DNA of 64,000 bases, taken from Rhodococcus jostii RHA1. Its GTDB lineage: Bacteria > Actinomycetota > Actinomycetes > Mycobacteriales > Mycobacteriaceae. Of the stretch, positions 1-8,242 are shown in pieces. The stretch's first letter is position 1. Each line of letters starts with the position of its first letter. Under the pieces are notes generated by a model, which searched no databases, was not told the origin of the DNA, and saw only the letters and a list, made by a program, of their open reading frames with translations. Both the position numbers and the translations under genes were made by a program. The stretch is taken from assembly GCF_000014565.1 (NCBI RefSeq), contig NC_008268.1:1612001-1676000 (forward strand), in the 5' to 3' direction.

Positions 1-91
1 CCACCGGCGTGCCATCGATCGGACCCTCGTCGCGGACGTCGAACACGAGCCCGTCCCGGGTGAACGTGCCGATCCGTTCCGTGCCGCTCAT
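1..91 (-). CDS. Alpha/beta hydrolase, N-terminus only
   Basis: Only the first 30 codons lie in the window. The peptide begins MSGTERIGTFTRDGLVFDVR and continues DEGPIDGTPV, which looks like the first beta strands of an alpha/beta-hydrolase-fold enzyme just before the usual LLHGF oxyanion segment. The ATG overlaps the stop of the upstream amidohydrolase by four bases (ATGA), so the two are translationally coupled and probably act on related amide or ester substrates. The catalytic residues are outside the window, so the family call is an inference from the opening motif only. Confidence 0.55.
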   Translation of the reverse strand, partial: MSGTERIGTFTRDGLVFDVRDEGPIDGTPV

Positions 92-1875
92 CGGACGACC
101 GGCTCACGCTGGCTGCGGTCGGCGGCCGACGCTCCGGCGCGGAGGAACCGTCCCGTCTTGGTGACGCCGAACCCGCCGGTGAACTCCCCGTCGCGGTAGA
201 CGAGCCTGCCGTTGATCACCGTCGCGACCGCCGCGCCGTCGCTGCGGTTCACCATCCGGCGCAGACCGCCGTACTCGGGGACCTCGGCCTCGAACAATCC
301 GTCCACGGTGGCGTCGAGGCCCGCCGGATCGATGACGACGAGATCGGCGCGGTCCCCCTCGCGCAGATGTCCGGCGTCGATGCCGTACCAGTCGGCCAGT
401 TCTCCCGTCAGCCGGTGGACGGCGCGTTCGACGGACAGGAATGGCTTGCGGTCGGACTGCGCGTCCTTGACCTTCTTCAGCAACCGGATCGGATAGTTGT
501 AGAACGCCATGTTGCGTAGGTGCGCACCCGCGTCGCCGAATCCCATCTGCACGCCGGAGCTCGCCGCGAGTTTCTTCGCGAACTTGGGTCGATGATTGGC
601 GATAGTGGTCCGCCACCGCAGGTCGGTGCCGTACTTCACGACGAGATCGAGGTACGCGTCGACCGGGTGGACGCCACGCAGGTCGCCCACCGCGCCGAAC
701 GTCTTGCCGATCAGCGTCTCGTCGGGGCAACCGACGATCACCGCGTCGTAGAAATTGCGGTGCCAGATGCGGGGGCTGAACTTGTTGTCGTAGTCCTTGC
801 GGAACCGACGTCGGTAGGATTCGTCCTGCAGCAGGGCGTTTCGCTCCACCTGGTCCTTGAGATGCAGGGCCGCCGCGCCGGCACCGAACTCCTCGAACAC
901 CACGAGGTCGATTCCGTCCGCGTAGACGGTGAACGGCACCGGGAGGTGCTGCCACTTGAAGTCGGTCTTCGCGAAGCGGTTCAGCAGTGGCGCCGCGGCG
1001 AGCATGAAGTACACGATCGGCGGGTAGGCCTTCGAGTCCGCCGCCGACAGCAGCGACGTCTTGAGCGGCTTGCGTCGTCCCAGACCCGAACTCTCCGCGA
1101 AGAATCCCGCGATGTTGGGGTGCAGGTTGATCGTCGGCGCGCTCTGCAGGATCTTGCCATGCTCGCGCAGGATGCGGTTGAGGAAGCGGAACTCCTTCCA
1201 CCGCGCGTACGTGGACGGCAATGAGCGCGAACGGTATTCGTCGCCGTCGATCTTGTCGAGCGCATTCGTCATCGAGGACAGGCCGAGGAAGCCGGCGTCC
1301 ACGGCCTCGGTGAGCATCGTGCCCATCCGCTCGAGTTCGCGAGCACTCGGCTTGACCCGCTTGTCGGTGCCCCGGCCGAGGCCGAGCACATGGGTGCGGA
1401 TGTCCGAGTGCCCGATGAAACCGGCGATGTTGGGGCCGAGCGGCAGCGATTCGAGTGCCTCGACGTACTCCGCCGGGCTCTGCCAGATCTTGTTCTCCTC
1501 CAGGATCCTGAGCACGGACTCGTGTGGCACGGCCTCGACCCGGCTGAACAGGTCGGCGCACTCGCGCGGCGTCGAGTACACGGTGGACAGGGAGCAGTTT
1601 CCGAGGACGACGGTGGTCACGCCGTGTCGCACCGACTCCGGCAGTCCGGGGCTGACCAGCACCTCGGCGTCGTAGTGGGTGTGCACGTCCACGAACCCGG
1701 GGACCACCCATTTGCCTGCCGCATCGATGATCTCGGTGTCGGGCCCGACGGGCAGCGGACGGATCGATGCGCGGACGACGACACCGTCGCGGATGCCGAG
1801 ATTGCGCCGCCGGGGCGCGGATCCGGTTCCGTCGAACCACAGCCCACCATTGACGACGACATCGAAATCCGACAT
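88..1875 (-). CDS. N-acyl-D-amino-acid deacylase family amidohydrolase
   Basis: A 595-residue metal-dependent amidohydrolase of the D-aminoacylase/dihydroorotase superfamily. The metal-binding HTHYD motif is at about residues 65-69, inside the typical PGFVDVHTHYDAEV strand. A second histidine-rich motif, GHSDIRTHVLG, lies mid-protein, and GDAGAHLRN near the C-terminus carries the conserved aspartate. The family cleaves N-acyl or cyclic amides; the exact substrate cannot be read. The ATG at 1875 is chosen because GAGGAG sits seven bases upstream; an in-frame GTG at 1890 has no such site. It is cotranscribed with the following hydrolase and divergent from a TetR gene that may control it. Confidence 0.8.
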   Translation of the reverse strand: MSDFDVVVNGGLWFDGTGSAPRRRNLGIRDGVVVRASIRPLPVGPDTEIIDAAGKWVVPGFVDVHTHYDAEVLVSPGLPESVRHGVTTVVLGNCSLSTVYSTPRECADLFSRVEAVPHESVLRILEENKIWQSPAEYVEALESLPLGPNIAGFIGHSDIRTHVLGLGRGTDKRVKPSARELERMGTMLTEAVDAGFLGLSSMTNALDKIDGDEYRSRSLPSTYARWKEFRFLNRILREHGKILQSAPTINLHPNIAGFFAESSGLGRRKPLKTSLLSAADSKAYPPIVYFMLAAAPLLNRFAKTDFKWQHLPVPFTVYADGIDLVVFEEFGAGAAALHLKDQVERNALLQDESYRRRFRKDYDNKFSPRIWHRNFYDAVIVGCPDETLIGKTFGAVGDLRGVHPVDAYLDLVVKYGTDLRWRTTIANHRPKFAKKLAASSGVQMGFGDAGAHLRNMAFYNYPIRLLKKVKDAQSDRKPFLSVERAVHRLTGELADWYGIDAGHLREGDRADLVVIDPAGLDATVDGLFEAEVPEYGGLRRMVNRSDGAAVATVINGRLVYRDGEFTGGFGVTKTGRFLRAGASAADRSQREPVVR

Positions 1876-1899
1876 TGTTGCGCTCCTCACACGGTATGT

Positions 1900-1914
1900 G
1901 TAACCCGAGGTTAC
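1900..1914. promoter_or_regulatory. Perfect inverted repeat between amidohydrolase and TetR gene
   Basis: GTAACC-CGA-GGTTAC is a perfect 6-bp inverted repeat with a 3-bp centre, 25 bases before the amidohydrolase ATG and 58 bases before the TetR start. This position in a divergent regulator/target gap is typical of a TetR operator. Assignment to the adjacent TetR protein is inference. Confidence 0.45.
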
Positions 1915-1972
1915 GTTTCCCGTTGAGTAAAAGTCAATGGACGCCTCGAGGGGTTCCCAATAGAGTGCAGGG

Positions 1973-2581
1973 GTGGCCGCCGCACCCCGCTCTCCCGAAG
2001 ATCGGCGCGCGCAGATCCTCGACGTGGCCGTCCGGCTACTCGAGACGGTGCCGTTCGACGACCTGTCGATGGACCAGGTGGCGGCCGAGGCGGGCGTCTC
2101 CCCGCCCCTGCTGTTCCACTACTTCAAGAACAAGCAGGGTTTTCGCAACGCCGTCCTCGAGGCCTCGGCCTCCGAACTCCAACGCCGGATGACACCGGAC
2201 GCGGCGCTCCCCGTGTCCGGGCAGCTCCGGGCCGGGGTCGAGACGTTCGCGGACGCGGTGATCGAGCACCCCACCATCTATCTGGCGGTCATGCGGATGG
2301 CCGGTAGCGGCGACGAGCGGATGCGGCAGATCTACCGCGGCATGCGGCGCACGTTCACCCGCTGGATAGGCGCGTCGCTGGCCGAGTTCGGGGTGCCGAC
2401 GACGCCCGCGCTCGAGGCCGCGATCTCGGGATGGCAGGCGTTCATGGAAGAGATCGTGCTGTCGTGGCTCGACGAGCCGACCATGGACCGTACGGACATG
2501 ATCGATCTCTGCGAACGCGCTTTCTATCACCTGCTTCCGGCGGCAGGCGTCGACGTCGATGCACTCGACGTGACACGCTGA
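1973..2581 (+). CDS. TetR/AcrR family transcriptional regulator
   Basis: A 202-residue protein. The N-terminal helix-turn-helix spans about residues 12-58, with SMDQVAAEAGVSPPLLFHYF followed by KNKQGF, the classic TetR recognition-helix region. The rest is an all-helical ligand domain with no recognisable specificity motif. It starts with GTG at 1973. It is divergent from the amidohydrolase operon with about 100 bases between, holding a perfect inverted repeat, so it likely represses that operon and itself. The ligand is unknown. Confidence 0.85.
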   Translation: MAAAPRSPEDRRAQILDVAVRLLETVPFDDLSMDQVAAEAGVSPPLLFHYFKNKQGFRNAVLEASASELQRRMTPDAALPVSGQLRAGVETFADAVIEHPTIYLAVMRMAGSGDERMRQIYRGMRRTFTRWIGASLAEFGVPTTPALEAAISGWQAFMEEIVLSWLDEPTMDRTDMIDLCERAFYHLLPAAGVDVDALDVTR

Positions 2582-2731
2582 TCCGGATCACACGGTCTCT
2601 CCCGGAGCGCGTCCGATGCAGGCCGGAACTGCTGGACGAGCGCCGTTTCGGCAGCGGCGTCGCCTTCCTCCACTACCGCGTCGCGTACCAGTAATTCGGC
2701 GCGCGTCGTGCCTCCCAGGGCCTACGGGATG

Positions 2732-3250
2732 TCATTGGCCGGCGCGCTGCGCCTCCAGGAATTGCCGTCCCGGCGTCGGGTCGACGCCGAAGCGCTCGGC
2801 GTAGCGCTCGTGAAGTTCCTCCCACCGGTCCCACGACCCGTGCGCCTCCGCCTCGGAGAGGAACCCGCCGGCGAGATGAGGCTCGAGCCGCGCGAAGTAG
2901 GTCTCCCAGCCGGCCGCGGTCTGCGCTGCGATCGCACGGTCGCCGAAGACATGAATGAAGATCAGCCGGCACCCGTCTCCCTCCGCGGTCAGATCGAAGC
3001 TGTACCGCTCACCGCCGAAGGTCCACGCCAGCCGATGGGGTGCATCGACCTCGATCACCTCGCCGGTCGCGCCGTAGGCCTCGAAGGTCTCCCCTGTCGC
3101 CGGTGTCCACTCGGCGGCGGCGGGAAACCAGCGCTCGAGCTCCGCCGGCACGCTGACCGCCCGCCACACGCGCTCGACCGAGTGGGCGAGCGTGCGCTCG
3201 AAACGCAGCGCCGGACGGCCGTCGATCGTCTCCAGGGTTCCGTCGGTCAT
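2732..3250 (-). CDS. SRPBCC/AHSA1 (START-like) domain protein
   Basis: A 172-residue protein of the Bet v1-like AHSA1 family. It shows FERTLAHSVERVWRAVSVPA, then ELERWFPA, and later GEVIEVDAPHRLAWTFGG, the standard pattern for bacterial polyketide-cyclase-like ligand-binding domains. The ATG at 3250 overlaps the ArsR stop (ATGA) and has GGAGAA just upstream. ArsR plus AHSA1 pairs are common; the ArsR is usually autoregulatory and the SRPBCC partner binds a hydrophobic ligand. The substrate here is unknown. Confidence 0.8.
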   Translation of the reverse strand: MTDGTLETIDGRPALRFERTLAHSVERVWRAVSVPAELERWFPAAAEWTPATGETFEAYGATGEVIEVDAPHRLAWTFGGERYSFDLTAEGDGCRLIFIHVFGDRAIAAQTAAGWETYFARLEPHLAGGFLSEAEAHGSWDRWEELHERYAERFGVDPTPGRQFLEAQRAGQ

Positions 3251-3549
3251 GGGTTCTCCTCCAGGTGTCGTTCGAGGGCGTCGAGGCGCCTCGACCAGTA
3301 CGCGCGATACGGCTCCAGCCACCGGTCGACCTCGGCGAGGGGTTCTGGGCGCAGCGCGTACAGACGTTGTTTGCCATCCGCGCGCACCACGACGAGCCCG
3401 GCCTCGCGCAGCACCTTGAGATGCTTGGACACGCCGGGCTGACTGAGCGCGATGCGCTCCACCAGTTCTCCGGCGGGTCGCTCACCCTCACGCAGCAGGT
3501 CGAGAATCTGCCTGCGGTGCGGCTCGGCCAGGGCGGCGTAGGCGCTCAT
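3247..3549 (-). CDS. ArsR/SmtB-family transcriptional regulator
   Basis: A 100-residue winged-helix repressor. The protein opens MSAYAALAEPHRRQILDLLR; its recognition helix is ALSQPGVSKHLKVLREAGLV, and wing residues are GKQRLYAL. It lacks the CxC metal site in helix 3 and has no obvious metal ligand set, so it belongs with the SdpR-like non-metal ArsR proteins paired with SRPBCC proteins. The start at 3549 follows a short GAGG. A near-perfect palindrome covers the bases just upstream, pointing to autorepression of the two-gene operon. Confidence 0.85.
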   Translation of the reverse strand: MSAYAALAEPHRRQILDLLREGERPAGELVERIALSQPGVSKHLKVLREAGLVVVRADGKQRLYALRPEPLAEVDRWLEPYRAYWSRRLDALERHLEENP

Positions 3550-3552
3550 AGC

Positions 3553-3578
3553 CTCATATTGCCAGACGGAAATATGAG
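3553..3578. promoter_or_regulatory. Palindromic operator for ArsR gene
   Basis: CTCATATT at 3553-3560 and AATATGAG at 3571-3578 form a perfect 8-bp inverted repeat with a 10-bp centre. It begins 4 bases upstream of the ArsR ATG, so a bound dimer would block transcription or translation start. This is the usual size and placement for ArsR-family operators; binding by this ArsR is inferred. Confidence 0.6.
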
Positions 3579-3678
3579 CCGCAACCGTCGCTGGGGTCGC
3601 CACGGAAACCCCGGTTTCCGCCGAGCGGCGGGGGGCCCGACTTGACACACCTCGTGTGACACACAACACTTGCCCACA

Positions 3679-3702
3679 CCGACCGAGCGAGTGATCGGTC
3701 GG
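3679..3702. promoter_or_regulatory. TetR-type inverted repeat upstream of acyl-CoA ligase
   Basis: CCGACCGA at 3679-3686 and TCGGTCGG at 3695-3702 form a perfect 8-bp inverted repeat with an 8-bp centre. ACCGACCG-type palindromes are typical of operators for TetR regulators of acyl-CoA and lipid genes in actinobacteria. It lies 51 bases before the ligase start, in the likely promoter or leader. The cognate regulator is not identified. Confidence 0.45.
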
Positions 3703-3753
3703 CCGCTCGAATTCGGACATCCCGTTCCGACCGAGCCGGAGAAAGGACATGCG

Positions 3754-5367
3754 GTGTCGTCGACGTTCATCAACGACGGAATCCAAAAGCCACCCGTAGC
3801 GACCACTCTCGACGCGTGGCGATCGCGCGTGCAGGCGCATCCCGATCACCCGGCCGTGGCCTATTTCGATGGCGTCCTCACGGCCCGTGAGGTCGACGAC
3901 CTGTCGGACGCCCTCGCCGTCGCGCTGAGCGAGTGGGGTGTCGGGCGCGGTGACCGGGTCGGCATCTACCTACAGAACGTGCCGCAGTACGTCCTCGCTC
4001 TGCTGGCGCTGTGGAAGGTCGGCGCAGCGGCGCTGGTACTCAACCCGATGTACCGCGGCAACGAACTCCGCCGCCTCGTCGACGACGGCGAACCGATCGG
4101 CATCATTTGCGAAGACGTGAGCGCCGCGGCCACGGCCGAGACCCTGCGCGGCAGCAGCGTGCGATTCTCGATCAGCACCAGCGCCCTCGATTTCCAGACC
4201 CGCAACGATCCGCGGGTGTTCGAGTCCACCACCCGCGCCACGCCGGCGACCGACGGCGACCTCGTCGAACTCCTCGCGCGTTTTGGCGGCAGGCGGCCTC
4301 CCCTGGTCGAACTCGGCGGAGACGACCTCGCGCTGCTCACCTACACCTCCGGGACCACCGGCCCACCGAAGGGCGCGCTCAACTCCCACGCCAACGTGCT
4401 GGCCACCGCACTCGACTTCGGTGACTGTGCCGGCGTCGTCGACGGGGACGTCGTGTTCGCCGTCGCTCCCCTGTTCCACATCACCGGTGCCATGCTCAAT
4501 GCGGGTGTGGCCCTCGTCCGGGACTGTCTGCTCGTCTTCGCGAACAGGTTCAACGCGGCCGTCGCACTGGAAACATTCGTGGAGCACCGGGTGACCTACA
4601 CGATCGGATCGATCACCGTGTTCAACGCACTGTCCGAGGTGCCGGGAGTGAGCGCGGACCACTTCGCCTCGGTCAAGACCCTCTACTCGGGCGGCGCGCC
4701 CATCCCGCCTGCGACCGTGGAGAAGTTCGAGGCCCGATTCGGCAAGTACATCCACAACGCATACGGGATGACCGAGACGACGGCCGGAGTGATCGCGGTG
4801 CCACCCGGCAAGCGGGCGCCGGTCGACCCGTCGAGCGGCTCACTGTCCATCGGTCTCCCGCTGCCCCGGGTGGACGTCCGCGCCGTCGACCCGAATGGCG
4901 ACCCCGTTCCGCCCCACACAGCAGGCGAACTGGAAATCGCCGGACCGCAAGTTGTTTCGGGCTACTGGCGCAACCCCGACGCCTCCCGGGACACACTGCC
5001 CGGCGGACGGCTGCGCACCGGGGACGTCGCGATCATCGACGAGGCGGGGTGGGTGTACCTCGTCGACCGGCTCAAGGATCAGATCAACGTGTCCGGGTAC
5101 AAGGTGTGGCCCCGTGAGGTCGAGGACACCCTCTACGAGCACCCGGCCGTGCACGAGGCCGCCGTCGTCGGGCAACCCGACGACTACCAGGGCGAATCGG
5201 TGGTGGCCTACGTCTCGCTCCGTAAGGGCGCGACCGCCACCGAGGACGAACTCGTCGCGTTCGCCCGCGACCGGCTCGCCGCGTACAAGCGGCCGCGACT
5301 GGTGCACATCATCACCGACCTCCCGAAGACTCAGACGGGCAAGATCCGTCGCAGCGACCTGCGCTGA
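3754..5367 (+). CDS. Long-chain fatty-acid/carboxylate-CoA ligase (AMP-binding)
   Basis: A 537-residue ANL-superfamily adenylating enzyme. The P-loop is TYTSGTTGPPKGA, the A5 motif YGMTETT, the A7 motif LRTGD, the hinge DRLKDQINVSGYKVWPREVE, and the C-terminal catalytic lysine lies in PKTQTGKIRR. It activates a carboxylic acid with ATP and transfers the acyl group to CoA. GTG at 3754 is chosen as start because GAGAAAGGA lies six bases upstream; a TTG at 3670 is in frame but overlaps the operator-like repeat. An MHS-type transporter follows 54 bases downstream, so the pair probably imports and activates one organic acid. Confidence 0.85.
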   Translation: MSSTFINDGIQKPPVATTLDAWRSRVQAHPDHPAVAYFDGVLTAREVDDLSDALAVALSEWGVGRGDRVGIYLQNVPQYVLALLALWKVGAAALVLNPMYRGNELRRLVDDGEPIGIICEDVSAAATAETLRGSSVRFSISTSALDFQTRNDPRVFESTTRATPATDGDLVELLARFGGRRPPLVELGGDDLALLTYTSGTTGPPKGALNSHANVLATALDFGDCAGVVDGDVVFAVAPLFHITGAMLNAGVALVRDCLLVFANRFNAAVALETFVEHRVTYTIGSITVFNALSEVPGVSADHFASVKTLYSGGAPIPPATVEKFEARFGKYIHNAYGMTETTAGVIAVPPGKRAPVDPSSGSLSIGLPLPRVDVRAVDPNGDPVPPHTAGELEIAGPQVVSGYWRNPDASRDTLPGGRLRTGDVAIIDEAGWVYLVDRLKDQINVSGYKVWPREVEDTLYEHPAVHEAAVVGQPDDYQGESVVAYVSLRKGATATEDELVAFARDRLAAYKRPRLVHIITDLPKTQTGKIRRSDLR

Positions 5368-5420
5368 CAGCACCTCCCCTCGACATCTCGACTCCGCAAC
5401 CCCGACGAAAGTGACTGCAC

Positions 5421-6725
5421 GTGAACGTCGACCTCACTCGCCAGGACCAGCCTGACACCCATTTCGGCACCACCCTCGCCTCCCGCAAGAAATCGCTCCT
5501 CGCCAGCTCCGTCGGCAACGTCCTCGAGTGGTACGAGTGGAGCGCGTACGCGGTGTTCGCCCCGTTCATCGCGGCGGCGATGTTCAGCAACTCGGACCCG
5601 GTCTCGGCCTTGCTGTCCACGCTCGCCGTGTTCGCGGTCGGGTTCCTGATGCGCCCGCTCGGCGGGATCATCTTCGGCCGGATCGCCGACAAGCGCGGAC
5701 GCAAGTTCGTCCTCGTCACCACCATGCTGATGATGGCCACCGGCAGCCTGATCATCGGGGTGATGCCCACCTACTCGACGATCGGCGCGTGGGCGTCGCT
5801 GATCCTGCTCACCGCGCGCGTCATGCAGGGCTTCGCGCACGGCGGCGAGTCCGCGACCGCGTATTCCTACGTCGGTGAGATCGCGCCTCCGCACCGGCGC
5901 GGCATGTGGGGCAGCGTCGCGTTCATCGCGATCTTCGGCGGTTCGGTGCTGGCCTACACCGTCGGCGGCGTCGTCACCACCTCCCTGTCCGACACCGCTG
6001 TCGGTCAATGGGGTTGGCGGATCCCGTTCCTCATCGGCGCGCTCCTGGCACTGTTCGCCCTGTACCTGCGCCGCAGCATGGACGAGAGCGACGTCTTCGA
6101 CGCTGCGCAGAAGGATGACGATCAGCCGAGCATCCCCCGTCGCACCGTCGTCCGGGCGATCCTCCTGATGATCGGGATGACCTCGGGCATCACGGCCGCG
6201 CACTACACGTGGACGTCGTACATCTCCACGTACGCGATCACGCAGCAGGGCATGAACCCCGACACCGCGTACTGGATGCTGGTGATCGCTCAGCTGATCG
6301 CTCTGGTCTCGCTGCCGTTCCTCGGGTTGCTCTCCGACAAGATCGGCCGACGTCCCATGCTGGGCGCCTTCGCGGTTCTGATGTTCGTCCTGCAGTTGCC
6401 GCTGACGATGATGATCACGTCCGACGGGTGGACCCTGCTCGTCGCCACCACCGCCGCCCTGCTGATCGTCGCGGTCCCGGCGTCGATTCTGTCCTCCACG
6501 CTGTCGGAGAGTTTCCCGACGCGACTGCGCACCCAGGCGATCGGATTCGCGTATTCGTTCTCCGTCGCGGTGTTCGGTGGCACCGCCCCGTACCTGAACC
6601 AGCTCCTCCTCGGACTCGACCTCGGCTGGGTGTTCGGCGTCTACATCATGGTGCTGGCCGTCCTCACCGGCGTCGCGTGCCTGTTCATGAAGGAGACCAA
6701 GGGCATTCGCCTCGAAGACGTGTGA
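5421..6725 (+). CDS. MFS transporter, metabolite:H+ symporter (MHS) type
   Basis: A 434-residue twelve-helix permease. The N-terminal SSVGNVLEWYEWSAYAVF and the loop 2-3 motif GRIADKRGRKFVL are hallmarks of the MHS family (relatives of shikimate, citrate and proline/betaine permeases). HGGESATAYSYVGEIAPPHR in the loop 4-5 region also fits. It starts with GTG and a GAAAGTGA purine tract. It is cotranscribed with the preceding acyl-CoA ligase, which suggests a carboxylic-acid substrate. A strong hairpin terminator follows 10 bases after the stop. Confidence 0.85.
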   Translation: MNVDLTRQDQPDTHFGTTLASRKKSLLASSVGNVLEWYEWSAYAVFAPFIAAAMFSNSDPVSALLSTLAVFAVGFLMRPLGGIIFGRIADKRGRKFVLVTTMLMMATGSLIIGVMPTYSTIGAWASLILLTARVMQGFAHGGESATAYSYVGEIAPPHRRGMWGSVAFIAIFGGSVLAYTVGGVVTTSLSDTAVGQWGWRIPFLIGALLALFALYLRRSMDESDVFDAAQKDDDQPSIPRRTVVRAILLMIGMTSGITAAHYTWTSYISTYAITQQGMNPDTAYWMLVIAQLIALVSLPFLGLLSDKIGRRPMLGAFAVLMFVLQLPLTMMITSDGWTLLVATTAALLIVAVPASILSSTLSESFPTRLRTQAIGFAYSFSVAVFGGTAPYLNQLLLGLDLGWVFGVYIMVLAVLTGVACLFMKETKGIRLEDV

Positions 6726-6734
6726 AACACGAAA

Positions 6735-6767
6735 GAGAACCGGCAGGTGCATCACCTGCCGGTTCTC
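6735..6767. terminator. Bidirectional hairpin terminator
   Basis: Perfect 15-bp arms at 6735-6749 and 6753-6767 with a 3-base loop. It sits between the MHS transporter (plus) and the tRNA-Cys 3' end (minus) and can serve both. There is no long U tract, as is common in actinobacteria. Confidence 0.8.
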
Positions 6768-6772
6768 ACCCG

Positions 6773-6844
6773 AGCGAGTGACGGGATTCGAACCCGTGTG
6801 AACGGCTTTGCAGGCCGGTACCTCAACCACTCAGTCACACCCGC
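6773..6844 (-). tRNA. tRNA-Cys (anticodon GCA)
   Basis: The minus strand folds into a cloverleaf. The 7-bp acceptor stem is GCGGGTG with CACTCGC, containing one G-U pair. The anticodon loop is CTGCAAA (GCA), and the T loop region is GGGTTCGAATCCC. The discriminator base is U, a known identity element for CysRS. The outermost anticodon-stem pair is C-U, a mild irregularity. CCA is not encoded. It is 72 nt long. The cloverleaf was derived by hand, not by a tRNA search program. Confidence 0.93.
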
Positions 6845-6961
6845 ATCGATGATTACTGTGCCCGGCCGGTGCCCCGGACGCGAGGGTTACGCTCAGGGTG
6901 ATTCTGAAACCGACACGCCGGGGCGGGAACAAACCACGTGCCCTCGTTGCTGTGTTGCTTC

Positions 6962-8188
6962 ATGACCGAGACCGAAGAACGCGCCGCCCCGACCGCCGAC
7001 CGGACAACCACCCGTCCCAGCCTTCGGGTGATCCTGGTACTGGGCGCGATGGTGGCCCTCGGTCCCTTCACCATCGACATGTACCTGCCCGCGCTTCCGG
7101 ACATCGGAACCGACCTCGGCGCATCCTCGTCCGCGGTCCAGCTGACCATCACCGGCACTCTGCTCGGCCTCGCGCTGGGACAGTTGATCGTCGGACCGCT
7201 CGCGGACAGCCTCGGTCGCAGGCGGCCGCTGATCGCCGGTATCGGAGTCCACGTCGTCGCGTCCGTGCTCGCGGTCTTCGCGCCGACCGTCGCCGTTCTG
7301 GGTGTGCTTCGCGTCTTCCAGGGCATCGGGGCCGCCGCCGCAGCGGTGGTCGCGCTCGCCGTCGTGCGCGACCTGTTCTCGGGGAACACCGTGGCCGTCG
7401 TGATGTCGCGACTGATGCTCGTGCTCGGTGTCGCACCCGTTCTCGCCCCGAGTATCGGCGGGGCGCTCCTCATCGCCGTCGACTGGCGCGGAATCTTCGT
7501 CGTCCTCGCCGTGATCGGCACGCTGACGGCGTTGATCGGCGTGTGGGGTCTGACGGAGACGCTGCCGCCGGAGCGGCGGCGCAAGAGCAATCTGCGCGCC
7601 GTGCTGAGCACCTATAAGAGCCTGCTGGGCGACCGCGCGTTCATGGTGCTCGCCCTCGTGTCGAGTGTGGCGATGGGATCGTTGTTCTCGTACGTCTCCG
7701 GTGCGTCGTTCGTGTTCCAGGACCAGTACGGCCTGGACGAGCAGCAGTTCGCACTGCTGTTCAGCTCCGGCGCGATCGCTCTGATCGGCGCCTCGCAACT
7801 CAACGTCCGCGCCCTGGCACGCTGGTCACCGTTGCAGATCACGGTGTCGGCCCTCGCCTTCGCGACGGTGGCCGGGCTGGCGCTCGTCACCACCGCCCAC
7901 TTCGAGTTCGGCGGGCTCGTCGGGTTCGTCGTTCCGCTGTGGTTCCTCCTCGCCGGTGTCGGCTTCGTCCTGCCCAACGCCCCGGCGCTGGCCCTCGGCC
8001 GGCACGGGGAGGCGGCCGGCACGGCGGCCGCACTGCTCGGCGCCCTGCAGTTCGGTGTCGGCGCACTGATCGCTCCCCTGGTCGGCGTGCTCGGCAACAC
8101 CGGCGTCGCACTCGCGATCACGATGACGGCGTGCGCGGGACTCGGGCTGGTGGCGTTGGCGGCCGCCGCGAAGGCGGAAGCGCACTGA
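6962..8188 (+). CDS. Bcr/CflA-family multidrug efflux MFS transporter
   Basis: A 408-residue drug:H+ antiporter. ALGPFTIDMYLPALPDIGTD in helix 1 is the signature of the Bcr/CflA subfamily, and the loop 2-3 motif GPLADSLGRRRPL is present. Twelve hydrophobic segments are visible. It likely exports small antibiotics or other toxic compounds. The ATG at 6962 is the best match to family length but has no clear Shine-Dalgarno sequence; GTG at 6938 is an alternative. A MarR regulator follows on the same strand after 54 bases and may control it. Confidence 0.85.
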   Translation: MTETEERAAPTADRTTTRPSLRVILVLGAMVALGPFTIDMYLPALPDIGTDLGASSSAVQLTITGTLLGLALGQLIVGPLADSLGRRRPLIAGIGVHVVASVLAVFAPTVAVLGVLRVFQGIGAAAAAVVALAVVRDLFSGNTVAVVMSRLMLVLGVAPVLAPSIGGALLIAVDWRGIFVVLAVIGTLTALIGVWGLTETLPPERRRKSNLRAVLSTYKSLLGDRAFMVLALVSSVAMGSLFSYVSGASFVFQDQYGLDEQQFALLFSSGAIALIGASQLNVRALARWSPLQITVSALAFATVAGLALVTTAHFEFGGLVGFVVPLWFLLAGVGFVLPNAPALALGRHGEAAGTAAALLGALQFGVGALIAPLVGVLGNTGVALAITMTACAGLGLVALAAAAKAEAH

Positions 8189-8242
8189 CGACACGCTCGG
8201 CAGACTTTCGCGGCCCATCACCCGACATGGGATGATCGACGC

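Noticed and set aside
2587..2694. Short plus-strand tail ending RRFGSGVAFLHYRVAYQ before a stop
   Set aside because: It looks faintly protein-like but has no start, no domain, and is only about 35 codons. It could be an old gene fragment but cannot be supported.
3655..3672. TGTGACACACAACACT as a possible Crp site
   Set aside because: Only the left arm matches; the right arm does not fit TCACA.
5331..6830. A 499-codon minus-strand frame opposite the MHS transporter
   Set aside because: It runs through the terminator and the tRNA gene and has no recognisable fold.
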